Source of the DNA: Pyropia haitanensis
Taxonomy: Eukaryota; Rhodophyta; Bangiophyceae; Bangiales; Bangiaceae
Length of the DNA stretch: 64,000 nt
Assembly: GCA_008729055.1 (NCBI GenBank)
Contig: SDUX01000053.1
Location: forward strand, 49,062 to 113,061
Direction: 5' to 3'
A model generated the notes under the pieces. That model worked only from the letters and a program-made list of their open reading frames with translations. It was not told where the DNA came from and searched no databases. A program made the position numbers and the translations under genes. Shown here piece after piece: positions 21,001 to 31,392 of this stretch (position 1 is its first letter; each line of letters starts with the position of its first letter).

Positions 21001-21200
21001 GGGATCTCACGGCCCACACCCGCCGGCGGGCCCCATGGCGGCCACAACCAATGCCGCCGTCACCGCCGTCGACAAGCAGGTGCTCCGGTCGACGCCGCCG
21101 CGAGCGCTGGAAACCAGGCCTCCGCCACGGCTCGTCCAAACAGACAGGTCGGCAGTAGGCGAAGGGGCGCACTGGGGTAGCGGGCGGCGAGGCCGCACAG
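18075..21200. other. GC-rich intergenic, no supported gene
   Basis: Long frames on both strands (for example minus 20942-19479 and plus 18631-19524) are Arg/Pro/Ala/Gly-rich, overlap one another on opposite strands and carry no motif I recognise. The 5' part should hold the zinc-finger gene's promoter. Confidence 0.5.
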
Positions 21201-23333
21201 GCGAATGCCGCAGCCGGGCACAGGGGCATGGAATTTTGGGCAGATCGGTTGGCTTGTATGGGTCAGCACACAAGCCGACGACGCGGGAGAGAGTCTCGTG
21301 GAAGGGACCGTCACCGTCCATGCGTGAATACGCTCTTGGGACCGTTGCAGGTCTCCAATTATGTAGCCATTTTTCTTTCTTTGAGAAACAAATCTTCTCG
21401 ACCAATGAAAATCGATTTTGATCGTATAACAGCCGACACTGCCCAACAGAACGTTGGGTAAGCGCAAGGACCAGGGTCTTGCGACAGTTGAACATTGCGT
21501 GGTGCTCAGAAACGCAGTGACGGAGTGGCTTCAGGAGCTCCGTCTGATACCCTCAGCCTGGGAGCAGACGATGAGGAGCATGATGCTCGGCAGGCGCTCC
21601 TCTTTCCGTCCGATCCACGGTGTCAGTCTCCTTCGGCCATCATCTTCGTTTACAGTGGCTATGCTTCCATACGCGACCAGGCAGCATCGAGTTCAAACAA
21701 GATTACCATCGCGCGCCGGGCACCGCTGGCCCAGATGCGTGCAGGCGCTGGACACGGTGGAGCAAAAGCAGCACCTGCGTCGGTGTTCTGTAGCGGAATG
21801 GGGGTTTTCGGGTGCTGGTGGTCAGACAGACTCACCATCGCAGGGGTTTGAAGAGCTGCTCATGGACCAAAGGGGAGGGGGGAAGGAGGTCTGAAGTGGA
21901 ACTTCATGCGTGCGTCGTGGTACAATTAGCAGATCGATGGATTTTTCGTTCTCCCCGTGACCCACCTGTGCGCTCCGTTTTGGAATGAGAGATATTTTTC
22001 TTATTGCAGAGGACCGCGCGATCACGTCTACCCACCTCGCCCCACTCCCATCCAATGTAGCGAGGAGAATCGGGAAAGCAAGTCGACTCTTCTGCTGGGC
22101 GGAAGTCCTCTGCGGGACCGCGGGAAGAGCTCCACGGATGACTGGGAGAACGGACCCCGCACTGCGATCTTTTGTCGATGTTGGTAGGCGGATCACACGG
22201 TGTTTCATTTCCCTCCACTGCCGGTGCCACACCCCAGTCTCCAGTAACAGCCCTTGTCCCGCCCGTTGCGGAGGATGGTGCGTTCAGCTTGCCCCCGTAG
22301 GGTCACGCTCGTTGGTGGCCGACAGCGCGCGCCCCAGCGGGACCGGGAACACAGCAGGGCACTCGACTACGCCATTTGACGAACCCATCGTTTAAATGTA
22401 CTTTGTTGCAGCTACTTGACGGCGGACAGCGAAGAACTCTCTAAAGAATTGCCGTCACGCGATACGATTTCGAGGATGGGTTGCCTTCCATCTGGAGGCC
22501 CACCGGATCGTACCGCTGGACAGGCGACCGCAAGACAGGCCCGCCTGCAGCCAGCTGGCGAGGCATTGTGGGCCTGTCTAACTAGCAAGTGCGAAAACTC
22601 GCAGAGACGTAACAAGAGAAGGTTCGGAGCCGCGTGGCACAGACGCCGCCTCCTCCTCGTGGCGCCCAGTGGCTCAATAGATGGCCTGACAGTAGCGCAC
22701 GGAGGCCACTTTGTTGCAGCTCGGCCTGTGTCTTGCGGGCGGTGCGCCATCCAGGCAAGGGAGGTACGGTAGCGTTCGCTGCTGACCCAGAGGGTGAGAC
22801 TGCCACCTGCTTTCTGCGCCCGCAATCTGATTTACCATTCTGGCACACCATCGAGGTCGAGGACTGTGGCAACAGTGCATTGAGCTCGTGACAAGTCGGG
22901 CGTAGAGATCTCAGGTCCGCAAGAGACCTGTTGGTAGCGCGTCTGTAGTTGCCGTTTCATGGCTGGTTCACGCTCCCTGTTCCCGCCGATAAACAGAGGA
23001 CTATTCACGATTTATTCGACTCAGCAGACGACTTGCGCGGCAAATCGTGCGTTCCGGGGCAATCCAGCCACAAAGCGACTCAAACCTGTCTCAGAGCTAA
23101 GACCGCCTCACGAAGGCTTCCCAGATCCTGAGCCAGTGGCTCAACGAGCTGAGTAAATCTGTCGAGTAATTTCATTTTTTTATTCGTGAAGTGTCAAGCG
23201 CAGCCGTGGCCCCCTCACGGCTGGCTCGCGTGACCGTTGCGCGCGCCGACGGCGCGCTCAAGCCGCGATCGCCCTTCACGCGCGCCGCATCCTTTGCCTC
23301 TTTCCTCCTGTCTGTCCCCGTGCCAACCCTGGC
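21201..23333. other. AT-richer intergenic block upstream of the PIF transposase
   Basis: Composition is close to balanced, in contrast to the flanks. Short frames have no family resemblance. It contains small palindromes (GAGCATGATGCTC near 21576; TGAGCCAGTGGCTCA near 23132). It may be decayed transposon DNA and could hold the 5' end of the Harbinger unit, but I could not find its terminal repeats. Confidence 0.5.
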
Positions 23334-25511
23334 TTGCTCGGTGAACTTCTCTACCTCGGCGCCTGTGCTTCGCGCAACGTCATGATGCTGAATACCCTCT
23401 GTGACGCTGGCACCGTCGAGCCAGATCTGGAGGAGCTGGCTGGGGCGCTGTCTGCGGGACGCGCTCTGGAGGGCTGGGGTCGGCAGGGCGGAGACGCTGC
23501 ACTGGGCGAGTGGGTGTCGAGGATTGTCACCATCGTGGGGGCGTTGGAGACAGACGCCCGGGAGCCATGGGCCGCCGTGCCGTCGCTTTTCCGCACTTTC
23601 TCGTCCGTGCGGTCAGGCGGCGACTGCCAGGCGTCCGAGCTGGTAGAGCTTGCCGAGTTGGCTGACCTGGTCACCATCTGCAGCCAGTCCAACCGCGCTG
23701 CCCCCCTGGCGAGAGATCTTGTGGGGCGGTTTTTCCGGAAGAGCATTGAGCAGGGCGCGTTTTATAGGGACGTGCGTATGACCCCGCAACACTTTGACCA
23801 GCTGGTGGCGCGCGTGGCGCCCCACCTGCCTGCCGGCCTGCGGGGGCCAGCCGCCATACCCCCACGGTGGCGTATCTTCACGGTGCTGTTTTGGCTCGCG
23901 CAAGGGGGTCGTCAGCGAGTCGTCGCCCGAGCTGTGGACGTAGCGGAGTCGACGCTGTCTAAGATTTGCACTCCTGTTGTCAACGCGTTGATCTGTGGCC
24001 TCCCGTGCCTCACTTGGCCGGACCACGCCGAGCGTCAGCGCATTGGCGAAGCGTTTTCCAACCTGACGGGTGGAAACCTTTCCGGGTGGCGCGGTCTGTA
24101 CGGTACATCCGCATTGTCTTTTGCGCTTCATTCTTCGTGTGCAGCTCATCATTGTATCGTGTGATGCACTCTGTTTGACTTGGGTTGCTGCCGCACAGGG
24201 GGAGGGGGGGTATTGACGCGCCATTTATTGATACCCTGGCACTCTGTTCCGGTGTTTGTCATCAAGGCGAGAGAACGGGGGGTTTATGAGCATGCCTGAC
24301 ACAACCCTTTACTGTATTGTCACGCGCTCCTCGTCGCTGCCTTCTTCTGTTTTGATGGCTTGTTTGACTGCGTCAGTTGCGGCGCGGTAGATGGGTGTCT
24401 CACCCCGTTGCTCACCCCTTTTGGGGAGCACAAGGAAGATTTTACCGACAGGCACGCCAGGTGCTCGCTGTTGGTTCTCGCCATCACGGACACGCGCCTG
24501 TTCCGTTACTTCGCTGGCGGGTTTCCCGGGTCTCGAGGGGACTCTCTCGTGTTCAAGGAGCGATCGTGGCACAGGGCGATGCTGTCGATTGACCACTTCC
24601 GGCGCCCGCTTGCCGACGGAGAATTCATCCTTGGAGATGCTGGGTTTGCGCTCACCGCCTTCCTGGTACGCTGCCGCGGTAGGTCGGGTTTGTATTGACA
24701 TTTTGGTTAGCGACTGCTGGGTGTTTCTCGTTGCTGAAGCGTCACAGCGCGCCTCGGCAATGGGCGGCATCTTTTGCAGATTGAGTCGCAGGGGTTGTCG
24801 ACGAGGGAGGAGGTGGGAGACGGGGGGGGGGGGGGGGTGGACAGGGAGCGCGGGGGCGTGACGTGTTGTGCAATGTTGCATCCATTCCTGTCCTCCTCGC
24901 GCGCCGCTGGGGCGCAGAGGGGGCGGGGGGGGGGGGGGAGGCGGGGTGCTCTCTTGCTGCTACCCGCCCCCCTCGGGGAGGCGCAGGGCGAGGGAGGCTT
25001 GTCAGAGCCCCACGGGAGGAAGACCTGACGCCTATCGTGGTTGTATCTGTCTTGCTGCTGGGGTCATCATGTGCAGACGTGTCTCCATTGTTGTCGGGTT
25101 TTATCTCTCTTTTCCTGTCTATTGCCCATTCCACAGATAACACCTTTCCGGGAAGTGGACATGCGCGGCCCAAACCTCGCGTCCATGCGGCGCTTTAACC
25201 ATCTACACGCAAAAATGCGCGTCGTAGTCGAGAACGCTTTTGGACGCCTCAAAGGCAGATGGCACGTGTTGCGGATGATCAACGCTCACCCGGAGCTGGC
25301 TGCTAGTGTGCAACATGCATGCATCCTCCTCCACAATTTCCTGGAGGACCGGAACGGCGCCTATGAGGCAGACCCCAGCGCGCTCGAGGAGGACAGCAGC
25401 AACTCCGTAGTTGCTGCGGAAAGTGATGAGACACCCTCCTCTGCTGGCGCCCGCCGTCGCATTGAGCTGGTCAAGGCTCTGGGGCTTCCCTGGGTGGATG
25501 CCCCTCAATGA
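23334..25511 (+). CDS. PIF/Harbinger (HARBI1-like) DDE transposase, three exons
   Basis: Exons 23334-24097, 24377-24665 and 25137-25511 give 475 aa. Introns start GTACGG and GTACGC and end CAG; phases agree and each junction rebuilds a conserved block. Exon 1 has the helical N-terminal region (MTPQHFDQLVARV, RWRIFTVLFWLAQGG, AVDVAESTLSKI). The first junction makes GLCGAVDG, holding the first catalytic Asp. Exon 2 carries LAITDTRLFRYFAGGFPGS then GDSLVF, and ILGDAGF with the second Asp. The second junction gives AFLITPFREVD, and exon 3 holds RVVVENAFGRLKGRW with the catalytic Glu. HDS, common at the GS-x-HDS site, reads RGDS. It would catalyse cut-and-paste transposition with the SANT-like partner downstream. 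The start is uncertain; a second ATG lies at 23379-23384, and an upstream exon is possible. Confidence 0.82.
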
Positions 25512-26175
25512 TTGTAGCCATCTGGGGGGGTAGGGGCGGCGGGTCAGCGGATTGGCGCGGATGCCCCAGCGCAGTTGAGGAAGGGGTGGGTGAGGGGGGA
25601 GCGAGCGGGTTTGTGGGAAAGGACGCTGCGGCGGGCTCCAGGGTGCGGAGCGTTGGGGGCTGGGGGGGTGTGTGTCGGTGGGGTGGCCGTGCAGGATTGA
25701 GTGACGCGGCTGGCTGCGGAAGGGGGGGGAGAAGAAGGTGGGGCGGCGGAGCAAGACCTAGGCAGGAAGGACAACAGTGACAAGCTCCAGGGGCGCAGCG
25801 CGACATCCGATTACTGTGGGGAGGGGCGCCAGAGAGGACGGACGGGCAACGTAGCTGCGGGGAGCCTGGTGGGGGAGGTGTTCCACGCTCGCGGGGTGCG
25901 GAGGGGGAGGGGGGGGGCGCAGGGCACGATGCTCTGTGCGAGTGGGTGGAAGTGTGGGCAAAGGCGTGAGGGGGGAGGATGCCGATAGGGCGTTGAGGTC
26001 AAGCAAGCCACTTGAGAGGCAGGGGCCACGAGAATGTGAAGAAGGGTGGGCGGGGGGGCGCGGGGTGGAGCTCGAGCGACCAGTGAATGACGGAGGAGAA
26101 CAATCGTTCATTCAACCAACAAACAAGAAAGAAACGGATGCGTGGAGTATAACCGAAAAGAGCGAGTGCCTACTA
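25512..26175. other. G-rich spacer between convergent PIF genes
   Basis: About 660 bases, G-rich on the plus strand with several runs of seven or more, between the two stop codons. It should hold both 3' UTRs. No gene seen. Confidence 0.65.
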
Positions 26176-27177
26176 TTACTGCGCACGGCGGGCCTTCTCG
26201 GCGTACGCGTTCAGCATATTCACCATGGCGCGGCGCACATCAGTGTCCGTGACGTCATCCGCCTCAGAGCCCCGCCCAGCCGCCCCGCTCGCGCCCCCGT
26301 TGCCCGCCCCACTGGCCCCCTCCGTGACAAGCTTTTGCTGCAAATACTCGCGCAGTACGGCCGCCGCCGTGGGCTTCTTGGTCTTCTTGGGCTTGGGCGA
26401 GCTGGCCTCGATCTCGGCGGCGGTCGCCGTGTGCGAAGGTGCCTTGCTGGCGGGGCTGCCGGATGAGAAGGAGGAACTGGCCTCCTCACTGCCAGTGCCC
26501 GCGCCGCCATCGCTCTCGCCGCCAATGCTCTCCGCTGCTGACCCGCCGTCGCTCTTGCTGCCCTCTCGGTCATCAGCTGCAGCGTTGTCCTGCCCCTCAT
26601 CGCCATCCATTCCTTCAGCAACTGAGCTGTCCCCCCCCGTACTCCCCCCTGCTGGCGGCCCGCCCGGGGCGCGCCCAGCGGCGGGCGAGCCGGGGCTCGC
26701 TGCAGCATCCGCGCACATGTCCATCGGCTCGTGCACCGTCTGCTGGGTTGAAACGTGCGACTTTTTAAACGCCTCGCGCGCCAGGTCGAAAAGCATAGCC
26801 CCGCCAAACTTGATAATCTGGTCCTCCTTGTGGGCCGCACTCATGCCCGTACCCTTGATAACCGCGCACGTGGCAATAAAGCGGGTGCGGAGGTTCTTAA
26901 TCTTCTTGTCCACGGCGGCGACCGTCCGCGTGCGCGCCATGGGCTGGTCGGCTGCGGGGGTGGCGTCTACAAACGCCTGGAGTAGAGCGCCGCCTGCGCG
27001 TCGCTTCATGTCCCCTGTACGGCGAGCGCGATACGCCGCCCAGTGCGTCACAGCTGCCGTAAGGACACCAACACACTCCCCGGGGTAGAAGTTCTTGGCG
27101 CGTCCCTTCGTCTTGCCAGTTGCCTTCCGCTTGCGCCCGTTCACGGCTGTGTCGGATGCGCGGCGGCCGCCGGCCAT
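26176..27177 (-). CDS. Myb/SANT-like DNA-binding partner of the PIF transposase
   Basis: 333 aa, single exon. A basic N-terminus (GRKRKATGKTKGRAKN) suggests nuclear entry. Residues about 28-105 form a Myb/SANT-like (trihelix-type) domain (FYPGECVGVL, HWAAYRARR, IKNLRTRFIATC). Residues 150-260 are acidic Ser/Gly low complexity, and a conserved-looking C-terminus has LREYLQQKLV and DTDVRRAMVNMLNAYAEKA. PIF/Harbinger elements encode exactly this second protein, which helps import the transposase and recognises the element ends; position and convergent orientation beside the transposase are the main argument. An unrelated host SANT protein is the alternative. ATG context is good. Confidence 0.72.
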   Translation of the reverse strand: MAGGRRASDTAVNGRKRKATGKTKGRAKNFYPGECVGVLTAAVTHWAAYRARRTGDMKRRAGGALLQAFVDATPAADQPMARTRTVAAVDKKIKNLRTRFIATCAVIKGTGMSAAHKEDQIIKFGGAMLFDLAREAFKKSHVSTQQTVHEPMDMCADAAASPGSPAAGRAPGGPPAGGSTGGDSSVAEGMDGDEGQDNAAADDREGSKSDGGSAAESIGGESDGGAGTGSEEASSSFSSGSPASKAPSHTATAAEIEASSPKPKKTKKPTAAAVLREYLQQKLVTEGASGAGNGGASGAAGRGSEADDVTDTDVRRAMVNMLNAYAEKARRAQ

Positions 27178-28862
27178 GTTGATCAGAGGTAGTCGCTAAA
27201 GAACGTGAGAAGTCGGGGAGTGGGCGCGGGGGGGGGGGTAAGACGGAGATATGGGGCAAGGAAGGTGCAAAAGCAAGGGGGGGGGGACGGGGGACGGGTG
27301 CCAAACCGACGCGGAGGAACACAGGTGGTGTTGTGTGCCACCCAGCACGCCTGCCAGAGCAACAAAGGTCGGTGGCGCGTGGTCTCTTATCGGCACGTCC
27401 ACAGCCTGCCACTGGATGGACGAGAGCGGTGGCGCTCGAAGCCCGGCACAAAAAGGCGCGCTCCGTCTCCCCATGAAACTGTTGGCGTTCTGCGATGCCT
27501 GCAACGGGCGGACGGTGGGGTCTCGGTGGCCAAGGGCGGGCTTCTGGTGGCGCCAAACTTGCTCTGCCTTCCGTCTCGCACACGAAAGAGTACATTTTCT
27601 CAGCGTGTTAAGTACGGATGTCAAGTACACTAAGTACACTTCTGAGGTTGAGCCATGTGACTCAGCCTTGACTTAAGCCGCCTAAAACCGTGAATCGTCC
27701 TCAGAGCTCGCAAGAAACAACAGCTTGCCACTGTCCTGGAGGGAACTCATGCCTCGGGGGATACGGAGAGGGCCCCTGCATACGACTCGCAGAAGATCTC
27801 CTGGGCTGCTGTTCCATCCATTTCCTCGGTGAGCATGGAGCGCCTGGACGCGCTGGTGTTCTTATCCAGTACGCGTTGCCGCTGAGGCATCAGCAGTATT
27901 TGATCGATGAGGTTGTCGTAATGTCGACCACTGTCTGCGCCAATGACTGCCTCGCACTTATGACGTGGCGTATTGCCAGCGAATCATGTGAGCCAGACGC
28001 AGGGCTCTGGAGCCGTAGTCTTGACGGGGACGGCCCCATGGCACGCAGAGGCGCCCTCCATCGACAAGGAGATTACAATCTGTCTTCACCATTGGGCACC
28101 GGTTGTGGCGACTGTAAGCCCGCGGACTGCACCACGATGACGCCTTCTCATTCAATGGTCGATAAGGACGATCGAATTTCTTGGTTATTAGGACAGGTTA
28201 CCACTCGCCAAACCAGAGAATCTCAATTTCTTTGTCCTCGTCACGTTACACCGCCGGGCAGAGACGGAGGAGGTGGTGCGCTCGGCGGCTGCATGTTGGC
28301 GGGGAGCCAGTGAATACGGCGGGGGGGGGGGCGGGTCCTGCAGAGCGGGGGCTCGTGGCATGAGGAGGTGGGTGGCGGGAGGAGAACGGGCGGAGAACCA
28401 ATGACCGCGCGAGATGCGGAGGACTTGCAACTCTGTGCGACAGCTTCGGTCGTCAACTTGTCGCGGTGTCGGGAATTGGAAAGGTCAGGGTTCGCTGAGT
28501 CCCTATGGCCAGTACTCGTATTGCACTTTTTGCTTTGTCGATAGACGGACTTCATGCACGAACGATGGCGCGGTGCACGAGTGCGGAGGCTCTCAAGGGC
28601 TTTCGCAGACACGTACCGTTCGTGTGACGCAGTACTGTACCGCGATACATGCTGCGAAAGCTCTTTTCCGATGCCGTGCGCAGGTAGACGCAACTCCGCT
28701 AAATTTTTGGGTTTCTTTGAACTAAGTGCAATGCGCTGGTTCGATTGGTGATCACCGGCGCACCTTTACGTCCCCCGCGCTCGTCGTCACCACAGCCCAC
28801 GAACCCGAAGGCTCTCCCGGAGCACCTTGACCGTGGCCTTCTCCATCTGGGTTCTGTGGGCG
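27178..28862. other. Intergenic, no supported gene
   Basis: GC-rich with G runs to about 27300, then AT-richer. Around 27608-27640 AAGTAC recurs several times within about 35 bases. A plus frame at 27690-28313 (207 codons) has unremarkable composition but no recognisable domain, so it is not called. It probably includes the promoter of the SANT-like gene and one outer end of the Harbinger unit. Confidence 0.5.
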
Positions 28863-29095
28863 GCGTGGGGTTAGGATCAGATTCGGGTGGTGGGGTTTAG
28901 CATGCTGGCTTGAGATTGGTCATCCGGTGAGAATTGCGGATGGGTTCTGGACGCGCCACGTTGTCCGTCTCCTATAAGATGGCACTAGGGGGTGGGGTTA
29001 GGACGTGTGTCGGCCACAAATCTGTGGCGAACAGTCGTCACATATGTTCTTCAGCGCGAAAGAGTGGCGCGCCAATGGTTTCTAAAACTGGCGCC
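28863..29095 (+). repeat. Left terminal inverted repeat
   Basis: Pairs with 30943-31175. GGGGTTAGG occurs near the outer end and again near 28995-29004, with a variant GGGGTTTAG between, possibly subterminal protein-binding sites. Scattered substitutions against the other arm indicate moderate age. Confidence 0.93.
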
Positions 29096-30131
29096 GGGGC
29101 GGGGGCGCCCGCACGCGGCCCGCCCGCGTCGCACTCCGACGTGTAGGGGGACGCGCCAGGCGACGGCGACGGGGACGGGGACGGGGAGGACGACGGCGAC
29201 GGCGACGGCAGGCGCGTGCCGCCGCGCGCCGTCGACGCCGTCGACGCCGTCGACGACAGTAGCGACGGATTGCGGGCACGAAGGCGCGGCGGGCGCCGCC
29301 ACCGCCACCGGTGGTGGTGGTGGTGGTGGGGGTGGTGGTGGTGCGTCGAGGGCACCGGCCGCTTTCCCCCCTCCCCTCCGCCGTCGACGCCGCCGCCGCT
29401 GCCGCCGCCGCCGCCACCGCCGCCGCCGCCCCCTCCGTCGCTGTCACCATCGCTGTAAATGTGGCGACCGCGGCGCCAGCCCCGTTACCGCCCGCCACCG
29501 CGCCGCCCGCCGCGGCCGGCACGGTGTACTACCGGCCGCCGGGCGGCCCGCCAGCGCCCCCCCCCTCCCCCCACCGGCACCGCCCCCCGCCCCGCCGCCT
29601 CGATTGTGGCGGGGGCGCGCAGGGTGAGAGCGCCCTTCCCCCCCCCCCCCCCCGCACCTCCCTCCCCCCCCCCCCCCGCAGCCACGCCACCGGCGGCCGC
29701 GCCAGCAGCGCCGGCGGCGGCAGCGGCCGCCCGGGCAACGGCCCCCCCACAGCCAGCAGCAGCGGCGTTAGCAGCCGGCCGTTGAGCCCCGCGATGGCCG
29801 CCCCCACCAGCACACGTCAACGACCAGCGGGCGCACGCACGAGCCCGCCGGGGCGGCGGCCGCCGACCACACCGCCCCCGCCGCCGCAACCGCGGCGACG
29901 ATGCCCCACAGCACGCCAGGGGCGGCCTACCCGAGCGACGCCGCCGCCCGCCGGCGGCGGGCGTCCCCAAGCGCCGACCCGCCGCCGCCGCGGAGGGTGG
30001 TGGCCACCACCGACGTGGGCGCACGCAGCGGCGCGGGCGCGACGGCGGGGAAGGGCAGGGCCGCTGCCGACGCCGCCGACTACGAGAAGCTCAGGCCGCT
30101 GGAAAGGGCGCGTTTGCTCGCCCGCCCGCTC

Positions 30132-30169
<38 letters not shown>

Positions 30170-30942
30170 GGCGCCCACCTTCGCGTGCGCCGCCACCGTC
30201 AGGTACGCGTACGCCACGTGCATTGCCGCGTGGGTGGTCAGCCCCGCGGTCAGCGCCAGGTGGATGAGCGCCACCGCGCACACGGACGGCCCCGCCCAGA
30301 CGCCCACCGCAAACGCCTGCGCGAGCGCCGCCGCCACCGTCACCAGCCCCCCCCCGCGGGTGCGCCCGCCGGGGCGGGCGGGGCTACCCCCGCCCTCCTA
30401 CGCCGGCACGTCAGAAACGCCCCCGCGCACGGCGGCCGCTTCGTCGCCGCCGTCCCTGTCCTCCCGCTCCTCGGCGCCCGCGCCGCCCGCGCCGTCCGTG
30501 CCGAAGCTGCGGCTACCATCCGCAGCACCGCCCGCTTCGACTGGCGCGGGCGCCGCCGCCGCCTCCGCCGCCGCCACCGTTTGCGTCTGCGGCAGGCGAG
30601 GCGGCGGCGGCAGGCGGTGGCGCGGCGGCGGCCCGACGGCGACCAACGCGACGACGGCGTCAGGGCCGGTCGCTGCGCGGACGGGCGCGCGGACGTCAGG
30701 CCCCGCAGGAAGACTCGGGTCGCGCAGCCAGGCGCTGGCCTATCGCCAGCGCCGGCAGCTGCTCGCCGCTCCACCTAGTGTGGGCGCGGGGCGGGCACGG
30801 CAGTGGCACCCGGCGCATCCGTTGTCGACAAGGAACGGCGCGCGCCCATCGGCACCACGGCTGCGGCAGCTGTGTTGCGTTGCTGCTGCCCGCCTTTTTG
30901 TCGCGGTGTCGCAAGCGCGTCTCAATTGTGCACCCCTCCGTT
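29096..30942. other. Interior cargo of the inverted-repeat element
   Basis: About 1.85 kb, far more GC-rich than the arms, with a (CCG)n run at 30131-30166. On the minus strand 30343-30080 encodes an 87-codon frame with membrane-like stretches (LIHLALTAGLTTHAAM, VAYAYLTVAAHA) ending in poly-Gly, and other hydrophobic bits appear in other frames near 29950 and 29800. This looks like captured pieces of a host membrane-protein gene, possibly with introns, but I cannot name the donor. The large plus-strand frames here are Pro/Arg compositional frames. Confidence 0.45.
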
Positions 30943-31175
30943 GGCGCCAGTTTTAGAAATCACCGGCGCGCCACTCTTTCGCGCTGAAGATCATATGTGA
31001 CGACTGTTCGCCACAGATTTGTGGCCGACACACGTCCTAACCCCACCCCCTAGTGCCATCTTATAGGAGACGGACAACGTGGCGCGTCCAGAACCCATCC
31101 GCAATTCTCACCGAATGACCAATCTCGTGCCAGCATGCTAAACCCCACCACCCGAATCTGATCCTAACCCCACGC
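30943..31175 (-). repeat. Right terminal inverted repeat
   Basis: Reverse complement of 28863-29095 with about ten substitutions. Outer end ...ATCCTAACCCCACGC, inner end GGCGCCAGTTTTAGAAAT. Confidence 0.93.
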
Positions 31176-31360
31176 TCCGCACGGAACCGTCTCTATCTTA
31201 GTGAACGGTGTGTCCGTCAGGCTGCTGGACTGAGGGAGGCCAGACTCGTCGGTGAGATCTATGGGCACGCGTCATAAATATGCCAGAATGGTGGGTGCAG
31301 AATCCGCCTCACGGCCCCTAATTGCGGCGGTACATTGTGACGTCACCTGCCGCGGCCGCT

Positions 31361-31392
<32 letters not shown>

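Larger units (their letters stand above)
28863..31175. mobile_element. Non-autonomous DNA element with 233-bp terminal inverted repeats and GC-rich cargo
   Basis: The 233-bp left arm (28863-29095) is the near-exact reverse complement of the right arm (30943-31175), about 95 percent by eye with no length change. The interior (29096-30942) encodes no transposase. It is extremely GC-rich, with gene-like codon periodicity and hydrophobic stretches on the minus strand. Long arms plus foreign-looking cargo recall Pack-MULE or foldback elements. I found no matching 8-10 bp target duplication, so the superfamily is open. GGGGTTAGG-like motifs recur within each arm. Confidence 0.85.

Noticed and set aside
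23100..27680. Terminal inverted repeats of the Harbinger unit (CTGAGCCAGTGGCTCAAC near 23127 against the complement of sequence near 27645)
   Set aside because: The similarity is partial and both sites are self-palindromic, so the match may be coincidental.
28730..28760. tRNA-like T-arm (GGTTCGATTGG)
   Set aside because: No acceptor, D or anticodon arm can be folded around it; no tRNA or rRNA gene was found in the window.
28854..31184. Nine-base target duplication around the inverted-repeat element
   Set aside because: CTGTGGGCG on the left and TCCGCACGG on the right do not match.
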